NCBI GenBank assembly: GCA_030610025.1
Contig: JAUWSP010000043.1
Coordinates: 1-10,771, forward strand
Direction of reading: 5' to 3'
Length of the DNA stretch: 10,771 nt
From: Acidobacteriota bacterium
Lineage (GTDB): Bacteria > Acidobacteriota > Thermoanaerobaculia > Multivoradales > JAHEKO01
Shown: piece by piece, positions 1 to 7,796 of the stretch
Position numbering within the stretch: position 1 is the stretch's first letter
Layout of the letters: the number at the start of each line of letters is the position of its first letter
Notes under the pieces: generated by a model
The model's input: only the letters and a program-made list of their open reading frames with translations
The model's database searches: none
What the model was told of the DNA's origin: nothing
Made by a program: the position numbers and the translations under genes

Positions 1-449
1 CGTCCGACCAAACTCCGCACGAGCATTCCGAAGGCTTGCGTAGCCGCTGCAATCGCCACGACGAGTCCCCCGGATGACAACCTGCGGCCAAGGGCCTCGA
101 GAGCGGGCGAGCCTTCGAGGGTTTCCACCAGCTGATCGGTGATTCCCCCACCGATGTAGATGGCAGATGCCTGTTCGATGCGCTCAACGTTCTTCTGGCG
201 CCGGGCATCGCGAGGTCGATAGATCGGGATGCGGGTCACCTCTCGCCCAAAGCTCTCCTGCAGATAGAGCGAGAAATTCGCTGCGTAGTCCGTGGAGCCG
301 CTGGCTGTCGGGAGGAATCCGACAGGACCTTCTGCAAGTTTCGAGACCCATATCTTGTCGAGCTCGAGAGTCTCTCCAAAGGAGAACTCCCCTCCCCCGA
401 GAAGCACCAGCCAGCCCTGATCGCCGACTCTTTGGATCGGACCCGGCAT
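1..449 (-). CDS. Peptidase S51 / class I glutamine amidotransferase-like protein, partial (3' end outside window)
   Basis: The first 149 codons are visible; the gene runs off the left edge. The N-terminus has the look of the S51 (cyanophycinase / dipeptidase E-like) fold: a strand into a glycine turn (LVLLGGGEF, residues 14-22), a second strand ending in FLPTASGS (45-52), and the IYIGGG turn (97-102) that precedes the nucleophile elbow in this family. The elbow is normally G-x-S-A-G-A. Here residues 132-137 read AIAAAT after GGLVV, so the catalytic serine position appears to be alanine and the protein may be a non-catalytic relative. The other two reading frames give no credible elbow inside a hydrophobic strand, so a frameshift is unlikely. 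The ATG follows the sucD TAG directly (TAGATG), with GGAG six bases upstream inside the sucD 3' end, so it is probably translated with sucCD. Substrate unknown. The family call is fairly sure; the loss of activity is inferred from a short stretch. Confidence 0.72.
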   Translation of the reverse strand, partial: MPGPIQRVGDQGWLVLLGGGEFSFGETLELDKIWVSKLAEGPVGFLPTASGSTDYAANFSLYLQESFGREVTRIPIYRPRDARRQKNVERIEQASAIYIGGGITDQLVETLEGSPALEALGRRLSSGGLVVAIAAATQAFGMLVRSLVG

Positions 450-1322
450 CTACTTCTCCAATGCACGAGCCATGGAGACGCCAATTTCCGCCGGAGACTC
501 CGCGACGGTGATTCCCGCTGCCGTCAGGGCTTGCGTTTTGGCCTGGGCCGTTCCCTTGCCACCGGAAATGATGGCACCGGCGTGCCCCATTCTGCGCCCA
601 GGAGGAGCGGTCCTACCGGCGATGAAGCCGACCACGGGTTTGTCGAGATTCTCCTTCACCCAGGTTGCTGCCTCTTCTTCAGCACTGCCTCCGATCTCAC
701 CGATCAGGATGACACCTTCCGTGGCCGGATCGTCGGCGAAGGCCGCCAGGGTGTCGATGAAGTTGGTGCCCGGAAGAGGGTCGCCACCGATGCCGATGCA
801 AGTGGATTGACCCAGCCCCAGGTTCGTCACCTGCCAGACCGCTTCGTAGGTGAGGGTGCCGGAGCGACTGACCACGCCCACCTTGCCCGGCTCATGGATG
901 TGTCCGGGCATGATGCCAATCTTGGCCATGCCGGGAGAGATGATGCCGGGGCAGTTCGGACCGATGAGACGGGTTGGATGAGCTTCGAGATAGGCGCGGA
1001 CCTTCAGCATGTCCGCCACCGGGATGCCTTCGGTAATGCAGACCACCAGCTCCACTCCGGCTGCAGCTGCCTCCATGATGGCGTCGGCCGCGAACGGCGG
1101 CGGTACGAAGATCATCGAGACATTGCACGAAGTCGCTTCCCGGGCTTCAGCCACCGAGTCGTAGACCGGGATTCCCTCTACCGATTGCCCCCCCTTGCCA
1201 GGCGTGACACCGGCAACGACATTGGTGCCATAGTCCCTACAACCGAGGGCGTGAAACTGACCCTCTCTACCGGTAATACCCTGAACCACCAAGCGGGTGT
1301 CGTTGTCGACCCAGATCGCCAT
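450..1322 (-). CDS. sucD: Succinate--CoA ligase, alpha subunit (SucD)
   Basis: Alpha subunit of succinyl-CoA synthetase, which with SucC converts succinyl-CoA, ADP or GDP and phosphate to succinate, CoA and nucleoside triphosphate in the TCA cycle. The protein is 290 aa from the ATG, close to the 289 aa of E. coli SucD, and collinear with it. The CoA-binding Rossmann part has [10 protein letters not shown] (12-21) and VTPGKGG (39-45). The phosphohistidine is His247 in RRMGHAGA, and the partner glutamate is Glu209 in [17 protein letters not shown] (120-126) and [10 protein letters not shown] (152-161) are also typical. A GTG one codon upstream (1325-1323) would give 291 aa. The ATG is preferred because AGGAGG lies six bases before it and it overlaps the sucC stop as TGATG. 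The subunits form a complex, so coupled translation fits. Stop is TAG. Confidence 0.97.
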   Translation of the reverse strand: MAIWVDNDTRLVVQGITGREGQFHALGCRDYGTNVVAGVTPGKGGQSVEGIPVYDSVAEAREATSCNVSMIFVPPPFAADAIMEAAAAGVELVVCITEGIPVADMLKVRAYLEAHPTRLIGPNCPGIISPGMAKIGIMPGHIHEPGKVGVVSRSGTLTYEAVWQVTNLGLGQSTCIGIGGDPLPGTNFIDTLAAFADDPATEGVILIGEIGGSAEEEAATWVKENLDKPVVGFIAGRTAPPGRRMGHAGAIISGGKGTAQAKTQALTAAGITVAESPAEIGVSMARALEK

Positions 1323-2491
1323 CACACCCCTCCTTTCGCGGCGGCCACGACCTTCTGCGCCGCATCGGCCATGTCTTTGGCCACGATGAAATCGTAGTTG
1401 GCCTCCTGCAAGATCTTGCGCCCTTGCTCCACGTTGGTGCCTTCCAATCGGACCACGCCAGACAGCTTCACATCCGGAGTCTCCTGGAGGGCAGCCACGA
1501 CGCCATTGGCGATTCGATCGGCTCGCGCGATGCCGCCGAAGATATTGATCAGGACTGCTTTGACAGTCTCGTCGGAGATCAGAATCCGAAAGGCATTCTG
1601 CACGGTCTCCTCGCTCGCCGAACCGCCCACATCCAGGAAGTTTGCAGGTTCACCACCGAACAGCTTGATGATGTCCATCGTGGCCATGGCCAGTCCGGCC
1701 CCGTTGACCATGCAGCCGATCTCGCCATCCAGCTTGATGTAGTTGAGGTCGTACTTCCCCGCTTCGACCTCCAGAGGATTCTCTTCCGCGAGATCTCTCA
1801 TCTCCCGGATGTCCGGATGGCGAAACAGGGCGTTGTCATCGAAGTTCATCTTCGCATCCAAGGCCACGACACCACCCTCACCCGTGATCAGTAGCGGGTT
1901 GATCTCCACCAGGGAGGCATCGGTGTCGAGATACGCAGTGACCAACGAGCCGATCAATTTCGCCGCCTGACGGCCTGTCGATCCCTCGAGACCCAACTTG
2001 CTGGCTACCGATCTCGCCTGAAAAGGCAAAATGCCAAGCTGAGGATCGATCGTCTCGCGAATGATTGCATCAGGGTCCTTGGCCGCCACCTCTTCGATGT
2101 CCATACCTCCGGATGCGGAAGCCATCAGGACCGGCTTGCCGCTCGCTCGATCCAAGGTGACGCTCAGGTAGAGCTCCGACGCAATGTCCAGTGCCTCCTC
2201 GATCAGCACCTTGCGGACCGTCTGCCCCTCAGGACCGGTTTGCGGAGTCACCAGCTGCATGCCGAGGATGGAGGCGGCGATCGCCTCGGCCTCCTCAGGC
2301 GTGCCAGCCAACTTCACCCCACCCCCTTTTCCACGCCCACCGGCATGAATCTGGGCCTTGACGACACAGCGCCCACCCCAATCTCGACAGATTTCCGCCG
2401 CTTCGGCCGCAGATTCGACGACCTGCCCCCGGGGCGTAGCGACTCCATAGCGGCGCAAGATCTCCTTGGCCTGGAATTCGTGGATCTTCAA
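1322..2491 (-). CDS. sucC: Succinate--CoA ligase [ADP/GDP-forming], beta subunit (SucC)
   Basis: Beta subunit of succinyl-CoA synthetase; it binds the nucleotide and Mg and completes the active site with SucD. Length is 389 aa (E. coli 388). The N-terminal ATP-grasp domain opens with [17 protein letters not shown] and has [17 protein letters not shown] (44-60), the nucleotide-binding loop. Metal ligands are visible as Asn198 in LVEINPL and Asp212 in [10 protein letters not shown]. The C-terminal CoA-ligase domain has [11 protein letters not shown] (263-273), FLDVGGSA (285-292) and [11 protein letters not shown] (315-325). ADP versus GDP preference cannot be read with confidence. The start codon is TTG, supported by AAGGAG seven bases upstream and by the family's N-terminus beginning exactly there. 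Stop TGA overlaps the sucD ATG by one base. A promoter-like -10 and a palindrome lie just upstream, so sucCD may have its own regulated transcript. Confidence 0.97.
   Translation of the reverse strand: MKIHEFQAKEILRRYGVATPRGQVVESAAEAAEICRDWGGRCVVKAQIHAGGRGKGGGVKLAGTPEEAEAIAASILGMQLVTPQTGPEGQTVRKVLIEEALDIASELYLSVTLDRASGKPVLMASASGGMDIEEVAAKDPDAIIRETIDPQLGILPFQARSVASKLGLEGSTGRQAAKLIGSLVTAYLDTDASLVEINPLLITGEGGVVALDAKMNFDDNALFRHPDIREMRDLAEENPLEVEAGKYDLNYIKLDGEIGCMVNGAGLAMATMDIIKLFGGEPANFLDVGGSASEETVQNAFRILISDETVKAVLINIFGGIARADRIANGVVAALQETPDVKLSGVVRLEGTNVEQGRKILQEANYDFIVAKDMADAAQKVVAAAKGGV
1329..1334 (-). promoter_or_regulatory. Ribosome binding site of sucD
   Basis: AGGAGG on the minus strand, inside the last codons of sucC and part of AAAGGAGG. 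It stands six bases before the ATG at 1322-1320, but only three before the alternative GTG at 1325-1323. The spacing therefore decides for the ATG. Confidence 0.75.
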
Positions 2492-2498
2492 AACCAGT

Positions 2499-2504
2499 CT
2501 CCTT
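2499..2504 (-). promoter_or_regulatory. Ribosome binding site of sucC (supports a TTG start)
   Basis: AAGGAG on the minus strand, seven bases before the TTG at 2491-2489. No ATG or GTG with comparable spacing lies nearby, and homologous SucC proteins begin at this residue. Confidence 0.7.
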
Positions 2505-2518
2505 GTTTGGTGGTGTCC

Positions 2519-2541
2519 TTGTCCCGAAGAACTCGGGACAA
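2519..2541. repeat. Perfect 9-bp inverted repeat with 5-base spacer in the sucC leader
   Basis: Plus-strand TTGTCCCGA (2519-2527), spacer AGAAC, then TCGGGACAA (2533-2541). It lies 28 bases before the sucC start and about three bases downstream of a TATACT -10 box on the minus strand, so it would cover or directly follow the transcription start. No T-run follows on the minus strand, so it does not look like an intrinsic terminator for the upstream phosphatase gene. It could be a repressor operator or a 5'-end mRNA hairpin; the regulator is unknown. Confidence 0.6.
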
Positions 2542-2543
2542 AC

Positions 2544-2549
2544 AGTATA
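2544..2549 (-). promoter_or_regulatory. Candidate -10 box of a sucC promoter
   Basis: TATACT on the minus strand matches the sigma-70 -10 consensus at five of six bases. The hexamer 17 bases upstream (TTCCTC) is a poor -35 match. The start would fall near 2537, inside the palindrome at 2519-2541, giving a leader of about 45 bases. Sequence-only prediction. Confidence 0.4.
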
Positions 2550-2611
2550 GTCCGGAACGGGCCAGCGAGGAAATTCCCGACGCGGTTTTGAAGCTGGCCG
2601 AGGAGTGGAAA

Positions 2612-5020
2612 TCAGGGGATCTCTAGCACCAGAACCGTCAGGTCGTCTTCACGTGGCGAATTTCGGGTGAACTTCTCGAGGTCGTTCAAGACTCCATCGC
2701 GAATGGCCTCGACACTCTGCCCAGCCAGATGGCCGAGGCACTCTTCGAGACGCTCGAAGCCGAACAACTCGTCGCTACCCTCGGCACGGGCCTCGACGAC
2801 ACCATCGCTGAACAAGAAGAGTGCATCGCCAGCTTCGAGCCGGGTCGATCGTACCCGCACGTCGAGCTCTCCTCGCACTCCCAGGGGATAGGAGACGGAT
2901 TCGAGAGCGTGAACTTCGCCCTTCTGGGTAATCTGGTAGGGGAACAGGTGCCCGGCGCTCGCATAGAACATTTCTCGGCGAACAGGGTCGATGAGTGCGT
3001 AGCAGAGAGTGGCCAGGAGTCGCTTGCGGGCGCTCTGAAAGACCATGCGGTTGAGAGTTCCGAATACCGGCTCGACTTCCGGGTCGAACGTCACCTGAAC
3101 GGCCAGAGCCGACTTGGCCATCGACATGACCAGCCCACTCGAGACGCCATGGCCGGCCACATCGCCGACCGCCACTGCCAGCCTGCCATCCTCCAGCGCC
3201 AGGACATCGTAGAAATCGCCGCCGACCTCGGTGGCCGGAAGGTACTTGTGGCTCAATTTGACGCCGTTGAGCTGCGGCGGCAACTCGGGGAGGATCGAGG
3301 CCTGGATCCCGCGCGCCGTCTCGAGCTCGACTCGCTGACGCTCCCGGTCGGCAATGCGCCTGACGTGAGGAGGAATGTCCTCGTAGAGATAGGTGAACTC
3401 TCGATCGCTCAGCAGGTATCTAGCGCTGGCAATCAACGGCATTGCCACACCCAACAAGGCCAGGGAGGCTTGTAGCTGGACCGAAGAGTCGTCGGCACTC
3501 AAGAAGGGAACGGCACCGCTGACCACGAACAGCGTCAGATAGGCAAGGATCGAGGTGAAGATCCCGAATCTCAAGAAGAGAAAGACAAATGCGGCCGGCG
3601 GCAACAGCCACAGCAGATAGTTCCAGCTGAACGGATACACATAGGTGCCGGAGAAAAACAGAATCGCAGCCGCGATCATCGCAAGGGCAACGCCAAACCA
3701 CCGACCCAGGCGTCGCGTGCCATAGGAGACCAGAAACAACCTCCCGAAAAGGCCCGTGTAGAGCGCGTAGGCCAGACCAAAGGCCAGCAATGGAACGCTG
3801 AACCACCCGGCGCTCTCCCACCAGGGTCCGATCGAAAACGACGCGTAGGCCCAGATTCCCCACTGCCGGAGCAAGACCATGAGCGACCACTCGACGGCAC
3901 CTATGACCAGACCCGCGACGAGTCCCCGCAACGAAGCTCGCGCGAAGGTGGCGTTCCTCCAATCTCCCTTGAACAGGGCGTCGAAGGCGGCCAACTTCCT
4001 TCCCCACCTTTCTCGGCAAAGCGATTCGCCTACCGACCAACTGAGGAACGACATCAGGCCCATCGGGAAGAAAAAGAGCATCAGCATCTGGAAACCGACG
4101 ACCCAGGTCATCTGCCGACGGGTCAGAACGCCCATGGACCAACCGGCTGACGCGGCCCCACCGCTGAACAGCAGAGTCAGGGCCCCGGCCACGACAATCA
4201 CGAGAGAGATCTGGATACCGCGTCGTATGCCGACTTCCCCTTCGTGGTACCGGCGAACAAACGGAATTGCCACGAGCGGCAGTAGCAGCAGGGGAAGGAA
4301 GACCTTGAGCTGCCCGAGAAGCTGGATCGTCTGAAAGCTGCTTCGGATACTGGCCAGATCCGGGTCGTCGAAGAACCCCGAATAGCCTGCCAGTCGATCG
4401 CCAGCGAACGTAACCTCGACGCCATACGGATAGTCTTCACCCAGAAGCGATTCCTCATCTCTGTACCGCAGGGTCAGGTCGGCCCTGGCCTGAAGCTGGC
4501 GCTTTCGAATCTCGGGCTCCTGGAAGGTATCCAGATCGAAACCCTGCTCTCGCAGGAAGAGATCTGCTGCGGCTCGGGCCTCAGCCTCGTCGATCTCTTC
4601 GCCTTCCTGATCGGGGGGCACCCGGAGCATCAGCTCGGTGACCTCGCCATGGGGCGTCACACGGGCCCGGTAGCTCCATTCGAAGGGAGTCGCTCCAGGC
4701 TCGTAGACTGTGACCTGCCAGGTCCTCAGTCCCTGAGTCAGACGACTGCCTTCCAATTCATCGATCTGGCCGGAAAGAAGCGACTGTTGGAGGCGATGCT
4801 CCAACGCGGGAGCCTCCTCCTGCTGAATCACGACGTACGGCTTCGCCGGTAGCTCCCCCAGGTCTCGCAGCCTCTCCAGCGCAATGGCCTTCGCTTCTCC
4901 TTTGGAGATGTCCCAATCTCGTGGAAACAGTGGGTAGGCACGAGGAAACGCCCAGGCCACCACCAGGGCGGCAATGACGCCGGTGGCAATCCAGGCAAGT
5001 GCTGAAGTGGCTTTCTTCAC
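2612..5020 (-). CDS. Membrane-bound PP2C-type (RsbU/SpoIIE) serine/threonine phosphatase
   Basis: About 802 aa from the chosen start. Residues 6-25 form a membrane anchor. A probable extracytoplasmic region of about 210 residues follows, with two similar helical segments (about 38-56 and 142-164, pattern E-A-x-A-x-A then L-R-x-x-G) that recall PepSY-like repeats. Roughly eight membrane segments lie between 239 and 535. A helical linker with RQRVELETARGIQ (562-574) and SILPELPP leads to the phosphatase domain: GGDFYDV (600-606), GDVAGHGVSSGL (619-630), SDGVVEA (738-744) and EDDLTVLVLE (791-800), so the metal-binding aspartates are present. Such enzymes usually dephosphorylate anti-anti-sigma (STAS) proteins; no such partner is in the window. 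The GTG at 5020 is chosen because GGAG lies five bases upstream and the anchor starts at once (VKKATSALAW). A TTG at 5059 would add 13 residues. It lies between icd and sucC on the same strand. Stop TGA. Confidence 0.88.
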   Translation of the reverse strand: MKKATSALAWIATGVIAALVVAWAFPRAYPLFPRDWDISKGEAKAIALERLRDLGELPAKPYVVIQQEEAPALEHRLQQSLLSGQIDELEGSRLTQGLRTWQVTVYEPGATPFEWSYRARVTPHGEVTELMLRVPPDQEGEEIDEAEARAAADLFLREQGFDLDTFQEPEIRKRQLQARADLTLRYRDEESLLGEDYPYGVEVTFAGDRLAGYSGFFDDPDLASIRSSFQTIQLLGQLKVFLPLLLLPLVAIPFVRRYHEGEVGIRRGIQISLVIVVAGALTLLFSGGAASAGWSMGVLTRRQMTWVVGFQMLMLFFFPMGLMSFLSWSVGESLCRERWGRKLAAFDALFKGDWRNATFARASLRGLVAGLVIGAVEWSLMVLLRQWGIWAYASFSIGPWWESAGWFSVPLLAFGLAYALYTGLFGRLFLVSYGTRRLGRWFGVALAMIAAAILFFSGTYVYPFSWNYLLWLLPPAAFVFLFLRFGIFTSILAYLTLFVVSGAVPFLSADDSSVQLQASLALLGVAMPLIASARYLLSDREFTYLYEDIPPHVRRIADRERQRVELETARGIQASILPELPPQLNGVKLSHKYLPATEVGGDFYDVLALEDGRLAVAVGDVAGHGVSSGLVMSMAKSALAVQVTFDPEVEPVFGTLNRMVFQSARKRLLATLCYALIDPVRREMFYASAGHLFPYQITQKGEVHALESVSYPLGVRGELDVRVRSTRLEAGDALFLFSDGVVEARAEGSDELFGFERLEECLGHLAGQSVEAIRDGVLNDLEKFTRNSPREDDLTVLVLEIP

Positions 5021-5025
5021 GGTCT

Positions 5026-5029
5026 CTCC
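5026..5029 (-). promoter_or_regulatory. Ribosome binding site of the PP2C phosphatase gene
   Basis: GGAG on the minus strand, five bases before the GTG at 5020-5018. It favours this start over the in-frame TTG at 5059-5057, which has no purine-rich site at usual spacing. Confidence 0.5.
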
Positions 5030-5164
5030 GCCGATGATACGGCTTCGCACGGGGGCCAATCGAACCCCTTCAAGGCTCCGTACGGAACCCCGCTACGAAA
5101 GTTGCAAACCGGCAACCTCTGTCGAGGCCGCCGCCAACCATCGAACGCCCGTACGAGGTATCGC

Positions 5165-6412
5165 CTAGAGGTTTTCTACGATCGCCCGACCGAACTCGGA
5201 GGTCTTGAGCAGCGTCGCACCTTCCATCTGCCGCTCCAGGTCGTAGGTCACCTTTTTTTGGCCGATAGTCTTCTCCAATGCCGCCACGATTCCGGAAGCA
5301 GCTTCCTGCCAGCCCAGCCATTGCAGCATCATGACGCCCGAGAGTATCAGCGAGCCCGGATTGACCTTATCCATATTCGTATACTTCGGAGCAGTTCCGT
5401 GGGTCGCCTCGAATAGAGCCAAACCGTCGCCTTCATTGCTCCCAGGGGCCATTCCCAGTCCACCAACCTGTGCTGCCAAAGCATCGGATAGGTAGTCACC
5501 GTTCAGATTGGTGGTGGCGAGGACCTGGTACTCCGAGGGCCGAAGCAATATCTGCTGAAACATGGCGTCGGCGATTCGATCCTTGACCAGGATCTTGCCC
5601 TCTGGCAACCGACCGTCGAACTCGTCCCAAAGCTCCTGCTCGGCGATGGTCTGCTCGCCGAACTCGTCTCGGGCGACCTCATAGCCCCAGTCCTTGAAGG
5701 CCCCCTCGGTGTACTTCATGATGTTGCCTTTGTGCACCAAGGTCACATCGGTTCTGCCCTCGCGAACCGCGTACTCGAGGGCCTTGCGAACCAGGCGCTT
5801 GCTGCCGGTTATCGATACCGGCTTGATCCCCACGCCGCTGTCTTCACGAACCCGCTTGCCGAGCTTGTCTCGCAAGAAACCGATGAGCTCCAGGGCTCCA
5901 CCCGAGCCCTCCTCCCACTCGATTCCCGAGTAGACGTCTTCTGTGTTCTCACGGAAGATCACCATGTCCACTTTGTCGGGTTCCTTGACTGGTGACGGAA
6001 CACCCTCGAAATAGCGCACTGGCCTCACACAAGCGTAGAGATCCAGCGTTTGGCGGAGGGTCACGTTGAGGCTGCGGAATCCGCCGCCGACCGGGGTCGT
6101 CAAGGGACCCTTGATGGCGACCCGGTACTGTCGAACCGCCTCGATCGTGTCCTGCGGCAACCACTCGTCGTAGTGCTCCTTGGCCTTTTCTCCAGCATAG
6201 ATCTCCATCCATGCGATGGACTTGGCGCCGCCGTAGGTCTTCTCTACGGCGCTATCCAGGACGAACTGTGTGGCTCGCCAGATGTCGGGCCCGATGCCAT
6301 CCCCTTCGATAAAGGGAACGATGGGGTGATCGGGGACTTCCAGTTTGCCATCCTGCCATTCGATTTCTTGCCCATCAGAGGGCGGCGATACCTTTCGAAA
6401 AGTAGTGCTCAC
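5165..6412 (-). CDS. icd: NADP-dependent isocitrate dehydrogenase (Icd)
   Basis: Oxidatively decarboxylates isocitrate to 2-oxoglutarate with NADP in the cytoplasmic TCA cycle. Length is 415 aa (E. coli Icd 416) and the protein aligns almost without gaps to the E. coli enzyme. Substrate residues are visible: Ser114 and Asn116 in GGGFRSLNV, Arg120, Arg130, Arg154, Tyr161 and Lys228. Metal-binding Asp306 and Asp310 are in [12 protein letters not shown]. The cofactor pocket has the NADP signature: Lys343-Tyr344 in HGTAPKY, then Tyr390 and Arg394 in TYDLER. Ser114 matches the E. coli serine phosphorylated by AceK; no aceK is visible here. The start is GTG, with AGGAG ten bases upstream and a conserved N-terminal length. 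Divergent from cdd across 121 bases. The phosphatase gene follows 144 bases downstream; a shared transcript is possible but not shown. Stop TAG. Confidence 0.97.
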   Translation of the reverse strand: MSTTFRKVSPPSDGQEIEWQDGKLEVPDHPIVPFIEGDGIGPDIWRATQFVLDSAVEKTYGGAKSIAWMEIYAGEKAKEHYDEWLPQDTIEAVRQYRVAIKGPLTTPVGGGFRSLNVTLRQTLDLYACVRPVRYFEGVPSPVKEPDKVDMVIFRENTEDVYSGIEWEEGSGGALELIGFLRDKLGKRVREDSGVGIKPVSITGSKRLVRKALEYAVREGRTDVTLVHKGNIMKYTEGAFKDWGYEVARDEFGEQTIAEQELWDEFDGRLPEGKILVKDRIADAMFQQILLRPSEYQVLATTNLNGDYLSDALAAQVGGLGMAPGSNEGDGLALFEATHGTAPKYTNMDKVNPGSLILSGVMMLQWLGWQEAASGIVAALEKTIGQKKVTYDLERQMEGATLLKTSEFGRAIVENL

Positions 6413-6479
6413 GCCGAGGATTCTCCTGTCTGTTCAAAGTCACTTTTTGAGTCGCACGCCGGGCGACGCGCGAGGGGGC

Positions 6480-6508
6480 AGTCTAGCACAGCGCCAGGGC
6501 CCTGTCCG
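6480..6508 (-). promoter_or_regulatory. Candidate icd promoter
   Basis: On the minus strand, CGGACA (6508-6503; four of six -35 bases) is followed after 17 bases by TGC-TAGACT (-10 at 6485-6480; four of six bases, with the extended TGn). The start would be near 6473, giving a leader of about 60 bases with one A/T-rich inverted repeat (6434-6450). The spacer holds the 10-base palindrome CAGGGCCCTG (6495-6504). Confidence 0.4.
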
Positions 6509-6518
6509 AGACGAGCCA

Positions 6519-6527
6519 TGGTAGATT
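6519..6527 (+). promoter_or_regulatory. Candidate extended -10 of cdd (leaderless arrangement)
   Basis: TGG-TAGATT on the plus strand is an extended -10 element ending six bases before the cdd ATG at 6534. A start at the usual distance would fall on or next to the A of the ATG. No Shine-Dalgarno sequence stands before this ATG. The -35 region is weak. Confidence 0.35.
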
Positions 6528-6533
6528 CGCGCC

Positions 6534-6929
6534 ATGGATTGGGGTCCCCTTATCGACGCAGCCGTTACTGTCAGGAACAACGCCTACGCGCCATTCAGTG
6601 GATTCAAAGTGGGCGCCGCCGTGCGAACCCGGGCCGGACTGATTTTCAGCGGCTGCAACATCGAAAACCGGAGCTTTGGAGCAACGATCTGTGCAGAACG
6701 GTTCGCCGTGGGCTCCGCGATCTCCTCCGGAGAGACGAGCATCGAAGGCGTCGTCGTCGTTACGGATACGAGCCCTCCTTCGCCTCCGTGCGGACTCTGC
6801 CTTCAGGTTCTGGCAGAGTTCGGAGAGGCCCACCTGCCTGTCCTTTTGATCAATCTGGAGGGCGAGAGGCTCGAGTCCTCTCTTGGCGACCTTCTACCCC
6901 GTCCATTCCAGCTGCCCGACCCGAGCTAG
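6534..6929 (+). CDS. cdd: Cytidine deaminase (Cdd)
   Basis: Zinc-dependent deamination of cytidine and deoxycytidine to uridine and deoxyuridine in pyrimidine salvage. Length is 131 aa, normal for the short tetrameric class (B. subtilis about 136). The nucleoside-binding segment is FSGFKVGAAV (21-30) and CNIENRSFG (41-49). Zinc ligands Cys53, Cys86 and Cys89 and the catalytic Glu55 are in CAERFA and PCGLCLQVLAEF. The usual PCGxCRQ motif has Leu90 in place of Arg, a modest departure outside the zinc ligands. The ATG fits the family N-terminus and has no ribosome binding site, so translation may be leaderless. The gene diverges from icd and converges on mqnD with a 4-base overlap. It has no evident functional tie to its neighbours. 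Confidence 0.93.
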   Translation: MDWGPLIDAAVTVRNNAYAPFSGFKVGAAVRTRAGLIFSGCNIENRSFGATICAERFAVGSAISSGETSIEGVVVVTDTSPPSPPCGLCLQVLAEFGEAHLPVLLINLEGERLESSLGDLLPRPFQLPDPS

Positions 6930-7789
6930 CCGAGATCGACGAACTCCGCCTGTACCGCCTCTGGCAGGATGCCTGCCTCGTGGCCCCGGTCGAGTAGTAG
7001 CTGCACGGCCCGCCTACCAGCTTCTCCATAGTCGCGGGTCCAGTCGTTCACATACATGGAGACGAAACGATCCGAGCGCACCGGATCGTCTTCGAGACCC
7101 CGGGCGTACTGGGTAGCGAACTCCATCGCTTCCGCTCGATGATCGAGAGCGTAGTTGATGCTGTCGGACAGCAGCTCCGAGAGTCGACGGATCAACTCTG
7201 GTGCCAGGTCTTTTCGAATCCCGTTGCCACCCAGGGGCAACGGCCCACCGGTCTCGTCCTTCCACCAGGACCCCAGATCAACGACGGATTCCAGGCCCAT
7301 ATCCGAGTAGGTCAGCTGACCTTCGTGGATGACCACTCCCGCGACCACATCTCCGTTGCGCACCGCGTCCAGTATCTGATCGAACGCCACGACCGTCGTG
7401 TCCAACTCTGGCTGCCACAGCTGCAAGGCCATATTGGCCGACGTCAGGTCTCCGGGTATCGCAACCGTCTCTCCTGCCAGGTCCTCTCGGCCCATCGTTT
7501 CTTTGGCGACGACGACAGGCCCGTAGCCGTCCCCGAAGCTGGCGCCCGAGGGCATCAAGATGTAACGGTCTGCGAGGTAGGCATAAGCGTGGATCGACAG
7601 AGCCGTGATCTCGTAGGTACCTTCGAAGGCAGCCTGATTCAGACTCTCGATATCGCTCAAGACATGTTCGATCTCCAAACCCGAGGAGTCGAGAAGGCCC
7701 TGGGTGAGGGCATAGAACATGAAGGCGTCATCGGAATCCGGACTGTGGGCAATACCAATTCTCGTGGGCGTCATCATCGTTTCGCTCAT
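6926..7789 (-). CDS. mqnD: 1,4-dihydroxy-6-naphthoate synthase (MqnD), menaquinone futalosine pathway
   Basis: Converts cyclic dehypoxanthine futalosine to 1,4-dihydroxy-6-naphthoate in the futalosine route to menaquinone. Length is 287 aa, typical of the family, with a periplasmic-binding-protein-like fold but no signal peptide, as expected for a cytoplasmic enzyme. Typical blocks are AHSPDSDDAFMFYAL (14-28), SDIESLNQAAFEG (45-57), the SIHAYAYLADRY strand (65-76), SGASFGDGYGPVVVAK (81-96), IHEGQLTY (154-161), in which His155 corresponds to the histidine proposed as catalytic, PLPLGGNGIRKDL (183-195) and the C-terminal MYVNDWTRDYGEAGRRAV (245-262). ATG 7789 is chosen because it opens the frame just before the first strand; no clear ribosome binding site is seen, and an ATG at residue 5 or 6 is possible. 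It lies 30 bases after the hydratase gene on the same strand, probably in one operon. Stop TAG. Confidence 0.93.
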   Translation of the reverse strand: MSETMMTPTRIGIAHSPDSDDAFMFYALTQGLLDSSGLEIEHVLSDIESLNQAAFEGTYEITALSIHAYAYLADRYILMPSGASFGDGYGPVVVAKETMGREDLAGETVAIPGDLTSANMALQLWQPELDTTVVAFDQILDAVRNGDVVAGVVIHEGQLTYSDMGLESVVDLGSWWKDETGGPLPLGGNGIRKDLAPELIRRLSELLSDSINYALDHRAEAMEFATQYARGLEDDPVRSDRFVSMYVNDWTRDYGEAGRRAVQLLLDRGHEAGILPEAVQAEFVDLG

Positions 7790-7796
7790 GTTGTAA

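Noticed and set aside
432..1397. Plus-strand open frame of 321 codons opposite sucD
   Set aside because: It mirrors sucD, whose product is unmistakable. The translation has no recognisable domains, and such frames are common opposite GC-rich genes.
2519..2541. Intrinsic terminator of the phosphatase gene
   Set aside because: No T-run follows the hairpin on the minus strand, and a -10 box lies directly upstream, so a regulatory role for sucC fits better.
2729..3475. Plus-strand open frame of 248 codons opposite the phosphatase gene
   Set aside because: Antisense shadow of the PP2C domain; no start signal or family features.
5077..5116. Terminator after icd (palindrome TCCGTACGGA at 5077-5086 and stem GTTGC/GCAAC at 5101-5116)
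   Set aside because: Stems are short, one has almost no loop, and neither has a convincing T-run on the minus strand.
6050..6997. Plus-strand open frame of 315 codons across icd and cdd
   Set aside because: It is antisense to icd and out of frame with cdd; both of those have full family motifs.
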